NCBI GenBank assembly: GCA_965198915.1
Contig: CBDAQC010000006.1
Location: 372,001 to 436,000 of the forward strand
Origin: BOG-908 sp965198915
Lineage (GTDB): Bacteria > Pseudomonadota > Alphaproteobacteria > Acetobacterales > Acetobacteraceae
Direction of reading: 5' to 3'
DNA length: 64,000 nucleotides
Of this stretch, positions 45,136 to 53,699 are shown piece after piece. Under the pieces are notes generated by a model that saw only the letters and a list, made by a program, of their open reading frames with translations, made no database searches and was not told the DNA's origin. A program made the position numbers and the translations under genes. Numbering within the stretch: the stretch's first letter is position 1; the number at the start of each line of letters is the position of its first letter.

Positions 45136-46062
45136 TCAGGCGAGCGGCGGGTAAGTCACGCCGGTGAGTTCCTCGGATACCGTCCAGAGCCGCTCCCACA
45201 CCGCGCGGTCCAGCGCGTGCGGGGAAATCTGCGCCAGCGCCGGGGCTCCGCGTACTTCCAGTATTCCGTTCGGCCCCCAATACTGCCCGCCCACCACGTC
45301 CGGCATGGTGGCGGCATACAGGCCGGGCAGCGCCCCGCGCGCGGCACTCTGCCCCAGCACGCTTATGGCGAGGTTGGCCATGCGCGCGACCGGCGCCGGC
45401 ATGCCGGTGGAGGCGATGAAATTCGTGGTGGACACGCCCGGATGGGCCGCCACGCTGACCAGGCGGGAGCCGGCCAGGCGGGCCCGGCGGTCCAGCTCCA
45501 GCGCGAAGATCAGGTCCGCCAGCTTGGACTGGCCGTAGGCGACCCGACCGTTATACGGCCGCTCGGTCTGCAGATCGTCGAAATTGATCCGGCCGCGCCG
45601 GTGGGCGATGCTGGCGATCGCCACCACACGCGGGCCTGGCGCGCGCAGCAGCGCCGGAATCAGCCGGCCGGTCAGCGCGAACGGGCCTAGATGGTTGGTG
45701 GCGAACTGCCGCTCGAAGCCGTCCACCGTCACCGCGCGCCGTGACTGCAGGCCCAGCCCCGCGTTGTTGATCAGTATGTCCAGCCGCGGCAGCGTGTCGG
45801 ACGCGCGCTCGGCGAACTCGCGTATCGAGGCCAGGCTCGCCACGTCCAGCGCCAGCACGGTCAGGCGCGCTTCGGGATGGGCGCCGCGTATGCGCGCGGC
45901 ACAGGCCTGGCCGCGCGCCGTGTCGCGCACCGCCATCACCAGCTCGGCGCCGTGCGCGGCCAGTTGCAGCGCGGCCTCGTAGCCGATGCCGCTGGTGGCG
46001 CCGGTCACGACGGCGATCTTGCCGGCCAGCGGGGGGATTTGGTCGGCGGTCCAGGTGGTCAT
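45136..46062 (-). CDS. Short-chain dehydrogenase/reductase, WWOX/retinol-dehydrogenase type
   Basis: 308 residues. Rossmann motif TGATSGIGYEAALQ, NNAGLGL, catalytic Ser/Tyr/Lys: S in VAIASIAHRRG and YGQSKLADL (Y-x3-K). The NFDDLQTERPYNGRVAYGQS stretch is typical of the classical SDR group resembling retinol dehydrogenases. It uses NAD(P)H on an unknown carbonyl or alcohol. ATG 46062. R12 lies immediately upstream. Confidence 0.9.
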   Translation of the reverse strand: MTTWTADQIPPLAGKIAVVTGATSGIGYEAALQLAAHGAELVMAVRDTARGQACAARIRGAHPEARLTVLALDVASLASIREFAERASDTLPRLDILINNAGLGLQSRRAVTVDGFERQFATNHLGPFALTGRLIPALLRAPGPRVVAIASIAHRRGRINFDDLQTERPYNGRVAYGQSKLADLIFALELDRRARLAGSRLVSVAAHPGVSTTNFIASTGMPAPVARMANLAISVLGQSAARGALPGLYAATMPDVVGGQYWGPNGILEVRGAPALAQISPHALDRAVWERLWTVSEELTGVTYPPLA

Positions 46063-46094
46063 GGCGTGTGCTCCCTCGGATTGCGTAAGCAAGC

Positions 46095-46240
46095 AAGGCC
46101 TTCTTTTCTGAAGGAAAGAAGCAAAAGACTTCTGGTCCTCCGCCGCTGCACCGTTTCGGTGTCTTCCGAATGCGCACGGCAGCTGCAAATGCGGAGTAGT
46201 AAAAGTTTTTTGGTCCTTTTTTCAAAAAAGGACTGCTTGC
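46095..46240. repeat. Intergenic AT-arm palindrome R12 (mixed arms)
   Basis: Left arm 46095-46134 CTTC/GAAG type; right arm about 46200-46240 GTCC/GGAC type. Both surrounding genes read leftward: the beta-repeat gene stops 8 bp to the right and the SDR gene starts 33 bp to the left, so the element could insulate the SDR gene from read-through. Confidence 0.82.
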
Positions 46241-46247
46241 TTCCTTG

Positions 46248-49200
46248 TCACCCGTGATGCAGCGCCAGAACCTGCAAGTCGTCCCGCACATCCGGCGCGG
46301 CGGACCGGAACCAAGCAGGCGCGGCGGTGGCGCTGCCGGACGCGGACACGATGTCAATGGTGATGCCGGCCACGTTGGCGAAGTCGGACGCGATGTGGAT
46401 GGCCTCGCCCGACAGCGGCGCGCTGCCGTCATAGGCGATCGCATACACGCCGGACGCCGCGCCGCCCGCCAGCGGGCCGAAATCGGCCGCGGTGACGCCG
46501 GAGCCGGTGAGCGCCGTGCCAGTGATCGACCCGCCGTTTTCGCTCGTCTCGATGGCGCCGCGCAGCAGGGCGGCGGTGGCCACGCCGGTGTTCTTGATCT
46601 CGAAATGCGCCGTGCCGCCCGCGGCCACCGTGATCGTGTCGGTGCCGTTCACCGAGGTGATTTTGGTGCCGTCCACGCCCACCACGGCGAGCCTGGTCCC
46701 GCTGCCGACGATGCTGCCGGTCACCCCGGCGAAAGGCGTGTAGGAATTGCCGCTGCCGGCGGCGGTGTTGTCGTAGTCGCCGGTCACCGTCAGCGTGGTG
46801 CCGTTCGTGTTCAGTGTGCCGCCCTGCACGGTGAGCGTGCTCAGCAGGCTGTTGGCGGCCCCCGCTTTGGTGGCCACGCTGGCGGAGGCCGACGCGCCGA
46901 CCGTCAGCGTTCCCCCTTTCAGCGCGCTGGCGTCGGTGAAGCCGCCCTCGTCGACGATCGCGCCGCTGCTGAACAGGTTGGCGAAGGCCAGCGTGCCGCC
47001 CTGGTCGATGGCGATCGTGCCGGTCGAGGTGACGGGCGCCGAAATCGTGCCGGTGCCGGTGCCCACCTGCTCGAACAGGCCGGACACGGTGAGCGCCTGG
47101 CCGGACAAAGTGGCGTTGCCGCGTATGTCGAACGTGCCGGCAAAGCTGAGCTTGGCGCCGAGCTGCAGCGAGGCTGCATTCAGCACGGCCAGGTCGGAAG
47201 CGGTGACCAAGGCGCTGGCGGCCAAGGTGGTAACCCCGCCGAAGCCCACGAAATCGCCGGCCCCGCCGGTGATGGTGCCGCCGATGGCGCTGGTGTTGCC
47301 GGTCAGGTCCAGCTCGCCGCCAGCGGCGTCGATCGTGCCGGTGCTGCGCAGCGTGGCCGCGAAGTCGCCATTGCCGCCGAGCGTGCCGGCGGCGGTGTTG
47401 ACCAGCCCGGCCAGCCCGTAGGTGGCGGCGTCCAGGGTGAGGGTGCCGGCGTTTGTCAGCGTGTGCGCGGAAATGTCGGACTGGTTGGCGAGCGACACCG
47501 CGCCGCCGCCCTGGATGCTGGTCAGGCTGGCCAGCGCGTCCGTCCCGCCGAACGCGATGCCGCCATTGCTCTCGTCCAGCACCGTACCGCCGCTCAGCGT
47601 GCCCAGAGCCGCGCCGGTGAAGCTCAGCGTATTGCCGAGCGCCTCGTAGGTGCCGCCGGTCAACGTGCCGATGCTGGTGCCGTGGTCGTTGGTCAGGACC
47701 GTGCCGGTGCCGAAGGTCAGGCCGCCCACGCCGGCTGCAAGCGTGCCGTTGTTGGTGAACACGGTGCCGCCAGCCACCACTATGCCCGGTCCGCTCACAT
47801 AGGCGGGGATGATGGCGCCGTTGTTGACGATCGTGCCTTCCAGCATCAGGCCGCCGCCATCCGGCACGCCTAGGGTGGCATCGACGGTGAGCGGGTGTGC
47901 GGTGCCGTCGAGGACGGCGAGCGTTCCGCCGCTGGTTGCGGCAAGGATGGTGCCGCCGGCGTTGCCGGTCAGCGTGCCGCCTTCGATATCGGCGCCGTTG
48001 CCCAGGATGACGGTCCCACCTGCCGCGGCAACCTGTCCGGCCGCGCCGTCGATTACGGTGTTGCCGATGGTCAAGGCGCCCGTGCCGCTCGCCTCTATCA
48101 GGCCGGCATTCGTGACGGTGGCGGTGCCGGTGTCCAGGGTCATCGCACCCGTGGCGTCGATCACGCCAGCAGCGCCGTTGACGATGGCCAGGTTCGTGCC
48201 GCCGCCCAGCAGGCCGGCGCCGGTGATCGTGTTGCCCACATTGTCCAGCGCCTCGCCGGATTGGCCGGCCTGCAGTCCGCTGGCGAGCGTGATGAGGCCG
48301 CCGCCCGCGAGCGTGACGGTGCCCAGGCTGCCGCTCTGCGCGCCCGCCAGCAGGCCGATGCCGTCCACCCCTGCCTCGTCGATCGCCCCTGCATTGATGA
48401 TGGCGCCGGTCAACACGGACGCCGCGCCGTCGGCGATGCCGATCGTGCCGTCATTCGTCAGGTTGGACAGCAGGCTGTATGTCAGGGCGGAAGAGACCGT
48501 GACCACGCCGCCGCCGCTCGCCGAAAGCGTGCCGCCGAGCAAGGCGCTGCCGTCCCCGAGCGTGATGGTGCCGCCCGACGCCGTGACCTGGCCGGTGACG
48601 CCGTTGCTGATGGCGGAGCCGATCGCCAGGGTGCCGTTGGCCGTGGCTTCGACTAGCCCGTGATTGGTGAGCGTTGCCGTGCCGGTGTCCAGGACCAGGC
48701 TGCCGGTGGCGTCGATCAAGCCTGCGGCGCCGTTCACGATTGCGAGGTTCGTGCCCGCGCCCAGCGCGCCGCTGCCGGCGATCATGTTGTCGATGTTGCT
48801 CAGCACGTCGCCGGACACGGACGCCTGCAAAGCACTTTGCAGCAGGACCGTGCCGCCGCCGGCCAGGGTGGCCGAGCCGGTGCCGGTGGCAGGTCCGATG
48901 ACGATGCCGCTGCCATGTATGTAGGTCTCGGACAGCGTGCCCGAATTGGCGATGGTGCCGGATAGGCCGAGTTTGGCGTAGTCGGCGATGGCCAGGTTGG
49001 CGTTGAGGTACAGCTCGGCGCCGCGGCCGTTCAGGGTCAGGGTGCCGTCATCGGCCAGGAAGCCGCCGCCGCTGGCGGACAGCGTGCCGCCGGAGATGGT
49101 GCCGTTGGTGAAGGTGACGGTGCCCCCATTGGCCTCGATCGACCCGGTGCCGGTGTTGGTGACCGAACTGTCGATCTGCAGGACGCCGCCGCCGGTCGCC

Positions 49201-49733
49201 TCGAGCAAGCCGGCATTGGCCAGCGTGGCGGTGCCGGTGTTCACGCCCAGCATGGCGCCTGCAACGTTGGCGTCGATCACACCGGCGGCGGCATCGGTCA
49301 GGGCGAGCGTGCCGTTGCCGAGATAGCCGTAGCCGGCGATCGTGTTCTGGTTGACGAGGCCCTGTCCGGCGGATTTCGCCTCCAGGACAGAGCCGGCGAG
49401 CTCGATCGTGCCGGTGCCGGTCAGCGACGTCGTCCTGGCGTCCAGCAGCAGGCCGGCGCCATAGGCGTTGTCCAGGACCAACGTGCCGCTATTGCTGAAG
49501 CTCGCCAGCGTGCCGCCATTGCCAAGCTGCAGGGTGCGGTAGTCTGCCACTTCCAGGGTGACGTCCGCCGCGTCGGTCAGGTTGGCGATTGCGTCGGCCA
49601 CGTTGATGGTGACTGGCGCGGCCGGGTCGATCAGCACCGTGGCGGCGCTGCCGGGCACCTGTTGCGGGTTCCAGTTCGCGGGGTTCTGGAAATTGCCGTC
49701 GCCGGCCGCACCGGTCCACGTGAACGTCGCCAT
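46248..49733 (-). CDS. Large beta-repeat protein (haemagglutinin/adhesin-like)
   Basis: 1161 residues. It starts MATFTWTGAAGDGNFQNPAN, and almost all of the rest is Gly/Thr/Ala/Ser-rich short strands, as in right-handed beta-helices. Long internal repeats: the unit starting GTNLAIVNGAAGLIDATG recurs at about residues 326 and 511. Near the C-terminus (about 1035-1118) is a domain like those called choice-of-anchor (AHFEIKNTGVATAALLRGAI). No Sec signal peptide, no barrel and no RTX Ca-repeats are visible, so the export route is unclear. Probably surface-exposed or secreted. Neighbouring lipoproteins give no clear partner. Confidence 0.85.
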   Translation of the reverse strand: MATFTWTGAAGDGNFQNPANWNPQQVPGSAATVLIDPAAPVTINVADAIANLTDAADVTLEVADYRTLQLGNGGTLASFSNSGTLVLDNAYGAGLLLDARTTSLTGTGTIELAGSVLEAKSAGQGLVNQNTIAGYGYLGNGTLALTDAAAGVIDANVAGAMLGVNTGTATLANAGLLEATGGGVLQIDSSVTNTGTGSIEANGGTVTFTNGTISGGTLSASGGGFLADDGTLTLNGRGAELYLNANLAIADYAKLGLSGTIANSGTLSETYIHGSGIVIGPATGTGSATLAGGGTVLLQSALQASVSGDVLSNIDNMIAGSGALGAGTNLAIVNGAAGLIDATGSLVLDTGTATLTNHGLVEATANGTLAIGSAISNGVTGQVTASGGTITLGDGSALLGGTLSASGGGVVTVSSALTYSLLSNLTNDGTIGIADGAASVLTGAIINAGAIDEAGVDGIGLLAGAQSGSLGTVTLAGGGLITLASGLQAGQSGEALDNVGNTITGAGLLGGGTNLAIVNGAAGVIDATGAMTLDTGTATVTNAGLIEASGTGALTIGNTVIDGAAGQVAAAGGTVILGNGADIEGGTLTGNAGGTILAATSGGTLAVLDGTAHPLTVDATLGVPDGGGLMLEGTIVNNGAIIPAYVSGPGIVVAGGTVFTNNGTLAAGVGGLTFGTGTVLTNDHGTSIGTLTGGTYEALGNTLSFTGAALGTLSGGTVLDESNGGIAFGGTDALASLTSIQGGGAVSLANQSDISAHTLTNAGTLTLDAATYGLAGLVNTAAGTLGGNGDFAATLRSTGTIDAAGGELDLTGNTSAIGGTITGGAGDFVGFGGVTTLAASALVTASDLAVLNAASLQLGAKLSFAGTFDIRGNATLSGQALTVSGLFEQVGTGTGTISAPVTSTGTIAIDQGGTLAFANLFSSGAIVDEGGFTDASALKGGTLTVGASASASVATKAGAANSLLSTLTVQGGTLNTNGTTLTVTGDYDNTAAGSGNSYTPFAGVTGSIVGSGTRLAVVGVDGTKITSVNGTDTITVAAGGTAHFEIKNTGVATAALLRGAIETSENGGSITGTALTGSGVTAADFGPLAGGAASGVYAIAYDGSAPLSGEAIHIASDFANVAGITIDIVSASGSATAAPAWFRSAAPDVRDDLQVLALHHG

Positions 49734-49865
49734 CTACAGATACTCCACGGTCCGCCAGCATGTGATGGCAGGGACCTTGCGCGGCATGGCCGGACAGACG
49801 ATCCACGACCACATACAATGGCGTGAAGGCGCTGTTACGGCCTGGGTGTGGCCGTCTATACGCGT

Positions 49866-49905
49866 CTCCTCCGGACCGGCAGGTGAGACCGACAGTCCGG
49901 AGGAG
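49866..49905 (-). terminator. Hairpin downstream of the lipoprotein gene
   Basis: Perfect 11-bp inverted repeat CTCCTCCGGAC / GTCCGGAGGAG with an 18-nt loop, 12 bp after the stop of the gene at 49917 (leftward). No T-run follows, so its termination activity is uncertain. The rest of 49734-49916 shows nothing else. Confidence 0.5.
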
Positions 49906-49916
49906 CGGGTGCTCCG

Positions 49917-50297
<381 letters not shown>

Positions 50298-50331
50298 GGG
50301 GTGTCTCTCCTAAATACGTCGTAACCCGGCC

Positions 50332-50544
50332 TCAGCGGCCGGGCGTGGTTGCCGCCCCGGTGGCAGCACCGGCCGCGCCGCCGAGCACGGCACCGGCGGC
50401 CGGGTTGCCGCCGATGAGCGCGCCGCCCACCGCCCCGGCCCCGGCCCCTATCCCCGCGCCGGTCAGGGCGCGTGTTCCGGGATCATTGCCGCAGGCCGCA
50501 AGGCTGAGCAGCAGAAGTGTCGCGATCGCTAGGCTAGGCCGCAT
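50332..50544 (-). CDS. Small glycine-zipper lipoprotein
   Basis: 70 residues. Signal ends in a lipobox LAAC (Cys18); the remainder is one glycine-zipper hairpin (ALTGAGIGAGAGAVGGALIG). It looks like a short paralogue of the gene at 49917 without the repetitive tail; 34 bp separate them and they are probably co-transcribed. Predicted to be anchored in a membrane with its zipper inserting or oligomerising; function unknown. Confidence 0.8.
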   Translation of the reverse strand: MRPSLAIATLLLLSLAACGNDPGTRALTGAGIGAGAGAVGGALIGGNPAAGAVLGGAAGAATGAATTPGR

Positions 50545-50718
50545 GTGGAGGCTCCTGTCGGGAATGGAAACGCCGATGCCGCGTCGTGGCGGCCTCGATT
50601 ACAATATGAAATGCTCCGCGGGCCGCAGGGTTGCCCCTGTTAACCCCGAACGCTAAGACCCGGCGCCTGCCTGCCTGAGGGGCGAGCCCGCGGTCCGGGC
50701 CCGGACGGCCGTCACGCG

Positions 50719-50797
50719 CAAGCGTGCTTTGCCCGACGGATCGGCAAGCGTGCCGCGCATCACGGATCGGCAGGCGTGCTCTGCACGACGGGATCGG
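50719..50797. repeat. Three tandem 26-bp repeats
   Basis: Units starting CAAGCGTGC...CGGATCGG at 50719, 50745 and 50771. Unit one is preceded by GTCACGCG as in the hairpin at 44595. Upstream of mreB, in a 295-bp gap with no gene; could be transcription-control or repeat debris. Confidence 0.6.
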
Positions 50798-50839
50798 GGG
50801 GCAGGACCTTGCCTGGCCTTCTTCTTTAGGGTTTGAAGT

Positions 50840-51883
50840 ATGTTCAGCCGCCTTCTAGGCGCCATGTCCGCCGATATGGCCATCGACCTCGGAACCGCCA
50901 ACACGCTCGTCTACGTGCGCGGCCGCGGCATCGTGCTGGCCGAGCCCAGCGTGGTCGCCATTAGCGACGTGCGCGGCAAGAAGCAGGTTCTCGCCGTGGG
51001 TGAGGAGGCCAAGCTGATGCTGGGCCGAACGCCGGGCAACATCAGCGCCATACGGCCGATGCGGGACGGCGTGATCGCCGATTTCGAAGTGGCCGAGGAG
51101 ATGATCAAGCACTTCATACGCAAGGTGCACAACCGGCGCAGCTTCGCCGCCCCTGTGATCATCGTGTGCGTACCGTCCGGCAGCACCGCCGTCGAGCGCC
51201 GCGCCATACAGGAGAGTGCGGAGAGTGCGGGCGCGCGCCGCGTTCGGCTGATCGAGGAACCGATGGCGGCCGCCATAGGCGCCGGCCTGCCGGTCACCGA
51301 GCCGTCGGGCAGCATGATCGTCGACATCGGCGGCGGCACCACCGAGGTGGCGGTGATCTCGCTCGGCGGCATCGTCTACTCCCGCTCCGTCCGCGTGGGC
51401 GGCGACAAGATGGACGAGGCGATCATCAACTACATTCGCCGCAACCATAACCTGCTGATCGGCGAGAGCTCCGCCGAGCGCATCAAGCTGGGCCTGGGCG
51501 CAGCCCGCCCGTCCGAGGACGGCGACGAGGGCCCGTGGCAGGAAGTGCGCGGCCGCGACATGATCAACGGCGTGCCGCGGGAGATACTGGTCAGCCAGGC
51601 GCAGATTGCCGAAAGCCTGGCCGAGCCGGTGTTCCAGATCACCGAGGCGGTGAAGATCGCGCTGGAACACACCCCGCCGGAGCTGGCCGCAGACATCGTC
51701 TACAAGGGCATCGTGCTGACCGGCGGCGGCGCGCTGCTGAACCGGCTGGACCAGGTGCTGCGGGAGGCGACCGGCCTGCCCGTGGTGATCGCCGAGGAGC
51801 CGCTCTCCTGCGTGGTGCTGGGCACCGGACGGGCGCTGGAGGAACCCAAGCGTCTGCGCAACGTGCTGACCACGATGTACTAG
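50840..51883 (+). CDS. mreB: Rod shape-determining protein MreB
   Basis: 347 residues, actin-like ATPase. Phosphate-1 motif AIDLGTANTLVY (about 14-25), IVDIGGGTTEVAVISLGG, and the adenosine-binding GIVLTGGGALLNRL are intact. MreB filaments under the inner membrane position the elongasome. It starts the mreB-mreC-mreD-mrdA cluster; spacing to mreC is 127 bp, containing a decayed repeat fragment (AAAACTTTTGCTCC near 51891). Confidence 0.97.
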   Translation: MFSRLLGAMSADMAIDLGTANTLVYVRGRGIVLAEPSVVAISDVRGKKQVLAVGEEAKLMLGRTPGNISAIRPMRDGVIADFEVAEEMIKHFIRKVHNRRSFAAPVIIVCVPSGSTAVERRAIQESAESAGARRVRLIEEPMAAAIGAGLPVTEPSGSMIVDIGGGTTEVAVISLGGIVYSRSVRVGGDKMDEAIINYIRRNHNLLIGESSAERIKLGLGAARPSEDGDEGPWQEVRGRDMINGVPREILVSQAQIAESLAEPVFQITEAVKIALEHTPPELAADIVYKGIVLTGGGALLNRLDQVLREATGLPVVIAEEPLSCVVLGTGRALEEPKRLRNVLTTMY

Positions 51884-52010
51884 GACGCGGAAAACTTTTG
51901 CTCCGCTGCCCCGGACTATTCGGGTATTTCGTGTTAGTTTCACGGGCAGGTGGTAAGACCACGCCCTGCACGCTCGCTGGGTTGGGGCGCAAAGCTGGAA
52001 GGTTGGCCGC

Positions 52011-52868
52011 GTGATCAGTCTCTCCATCCAGGCACGCCAGGCGCTCGCCCGCCTCACCCTTCCCGTCCTGATATTGGCCGCGCTGGCGCTGATGCTGCTG
52101 GGCCGTGCCACGCCCCTGGTTCCCGAACGCGCGCGCGTCAGCCTGTCGGACGCGCTGGCGCCGATCTACGCCGTGGTGGACGCGCCGTTGCGCGCCGTGC
52201 GCACCGGCGCGCGTGCGGTCAGCGAGACGCTGCAGCTGCGCGCCGAGAACGACCGGCTGCGCACGGAGAACGAGCGGCTGCGGCACTGGTACGATGTGGC
52301 CATGGCGCTGGACGCCGAAAACGCCACGCTGAAGGACAATCTGCACTGGGTGCCGGACCCCACGCTCAGCTACGTCACCGCCCGCGTGGTGGCCGATGCC
52401 GGCGGGGTGTACGCCCGCTCCGTCCTGCTCTCGGTAGGCCCGAACAGCACCATACGGCGCGGCGAGGTGGCGCTGGATGCCAGCGGCCTGGTGGGCCGGG
52501 TGACCGAAGTGGGCGCCCGCAGCGCGCGCGTGCTGCTGATCACGGACATGAACAGCCGCATCCCCATCCTGCTGGAGAAATCCCGTGCGCGCGCCATTCT
52601 GGCCGGGGCCAACGCGCCCAATCCGAAGCTGATCTACCTGCAGGACGGCGTGCACCCCGAAGAAGGCGAGCGCGTGGTCACCTCGGCCGAAGCCGGCGCG
52701 TTCCCCGCCGGGCTGCTGATCGGCACGGTGCATTACGGTGCCGCGGACCGGCTGGAAGTGACGCCGGCGGCCGATCTGGGGCGGCTGGAGGTGGTGCGAA
52801 TCTTCGATTACGGGCTGGGCGGGGTGGTGCCGCCGGAGGCGCCCGGACATGCGGTGGCTCGGCCTTGA
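52011..52868 (+). CDS. mreC: Rod shape-determining protein MreC
   Basis: 285 residues from GTG 52011. One N-terminal membrane segment (LTLPVLILAALALMLLG), a coiled coil (LRAENDRLRTENERLRHWYD), then the paired beta domains of MreC (RSVLLSVGPNSTIRRGEVAL, VLLITDMNSRIPILLEKSRA). Periplasmic scaffold linking MreB, MreD and PBP2. Followed by repeat arm R14, 142 bp before mreD. Confidence 0.94.
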   Translation: MISLSIQARQALARLTLPVLILAALALMLLGRATPLVPERARVSLSDALAPIYAVVDAPLRAVRTGARAVSETLQLRAENDRLRTENERLRHWYDVAMALDAENATLKDNLHWVPDPTLSYVTARVVADAGGVYARSVLLSVGPNSTIRRGEVALDASGLVGRVTEVGARSARVLLITDMNSRIPILLEKSRARAILAGANAPNPKLIYLQDGVHPEEGERVVTSAEAGAFPAGLLIGTVHYGAADRLEVTPAADLGRLEVVRIFDYGLGGVVPPEAPGHAVARP

Positions 52869-52869
52869 A

Positions 52870-52916
52870 GGAAGCAAGCCGTTCTTCCTTGAAGAAAAGA
52901 ACCATCAGATTTCTGT
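52870..52916. repeat. Single AT arm R14 between mreC and mreD
   Basis: Left-hand arm of GTTC/GAAC type (GCCGTTCTTCCTTGAAGAAA, then AGAACC) with an altered second hairpin. It begins inside or just after the mreC stop. Confidence 0.65.
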
Positions 52917-53008
52917 CTCCTTGCCTGCGCCACGGCCCTGCCTGGCTTTGCAGCGGCGCGCCCTGGCAGTCTCGGCGTGCACGGTGGGGTGGGCGCCGGG
53001 GGCTGTAG

Positions 53009-53557
53009 ATGGACCGCTCGCCGGGCGTCCGGCCACGGCAGGGCCTGTGGCACGCGCTGGACACCGCCTCGCGCTACGCCCTGCCCGTCGTGCAGACAGT
53101 GGCCGTGCTGCTGCTGCTTTCGGCGCCGTTCGGCATACCAGCCCAGGCACAGCTCCAGCCGGCCTGGGCACAGGCCTGCGTGTTCTTCTGGTCGCTCTAT
53201 CGCCCGGCCTCGATGCCGGCGCCGCTGGTGTTCGGCATCGGGCTGCTGCTGGACCTGCTGGCGCAGAGCCCGGTGGGGATAGAGGTGCTGGTGCTGCTGC
53301 TGATACACGCCGTGGCACTGAGATCGCGCCGCGTGCTGACGCGCAGCGGCTTTGCCACCGTCTGGCTGGCGTTCATGGGCGTGGCGCTCGTGGCGGCACT
53401 CCTGGAATTCCTGCTGGTGTGCCTGCTGACCTGGCATGCGCTGCCGCCCTGGCCGGGTGTGTTCGAATTCGGCATAGCGGCCGGGTTGTATCCATTTCTG
53501 GCGTTCTATTTCATCGGGCTGCATCGCGGGCTGGCGGCGCCGGAGCAGGCGAGTTGA
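53009..53557 (+). CDS. mreD: Rod shape-determining protein MreD
   Basis: 182 residues, about five to six hydrophobic segments and no globular domain, as MreD (VVQTVAVLLLLSAPFGI, PLVFGIGLLLDLLAQSPVGI). Polytopic inner-membrane partner of MreC in the elongasome. Start ATG 53009. The R15 palindrome separates it from mrdA. Confidence 0.88.
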   Translation: MDRSPGVRPRQGLWHALDTASRYALPVVQTVAVLLLLSAPFGIPAQAQLQPAWAQACVFFWSLYRPASMPAPLVFGIGLLLDLLAQSPVGIEVLVLLLIHAVALRSRRVLTRSGFATVWLAFMGVALVAALLEFLLVCLLTWHALPPWPGVFEFGIAAGLYPFLAFYFIGLHRGLAAPEQAS

Positions 53558-53570
53558 GGACCAGGAAAGA

Positions 53571-53692
53571 AAGCAGTTCTTTTTTGAAAAAAAGAACCAA
53601 AAAACTTCTGCTCCCTGTCGGGTGGTGCGGACAGGCGCGCGACAGCGGACCAAAAGTCTGTTGGTTCTCTTCTCTAAATAAGAACCGCTTGC
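53571..53692. repeat. Intergenic AT-arm palindrome R15 between mreD and mrdA
   Basis: Left arm 53571-53610 GTTC/GAAC type; right arm about 53651-53692 also GTTC/GAAC (GGTTCTCTTCTCTAAATAAG, then AACC). Spacer CCTGTCGG...ACAGGCGCGCGACAGCGGA, nearly the same as in R4. Confidence 0.85.
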
Positions 53693-53699
53693 TTCCTTC

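Noticed and set aside
51884..51910. AAAACTTTTGCTCC after mreB as a full repeat copy
   Set aside because: Only about 15 bp of an arm remain; noted as a remnant, not listed as an element.
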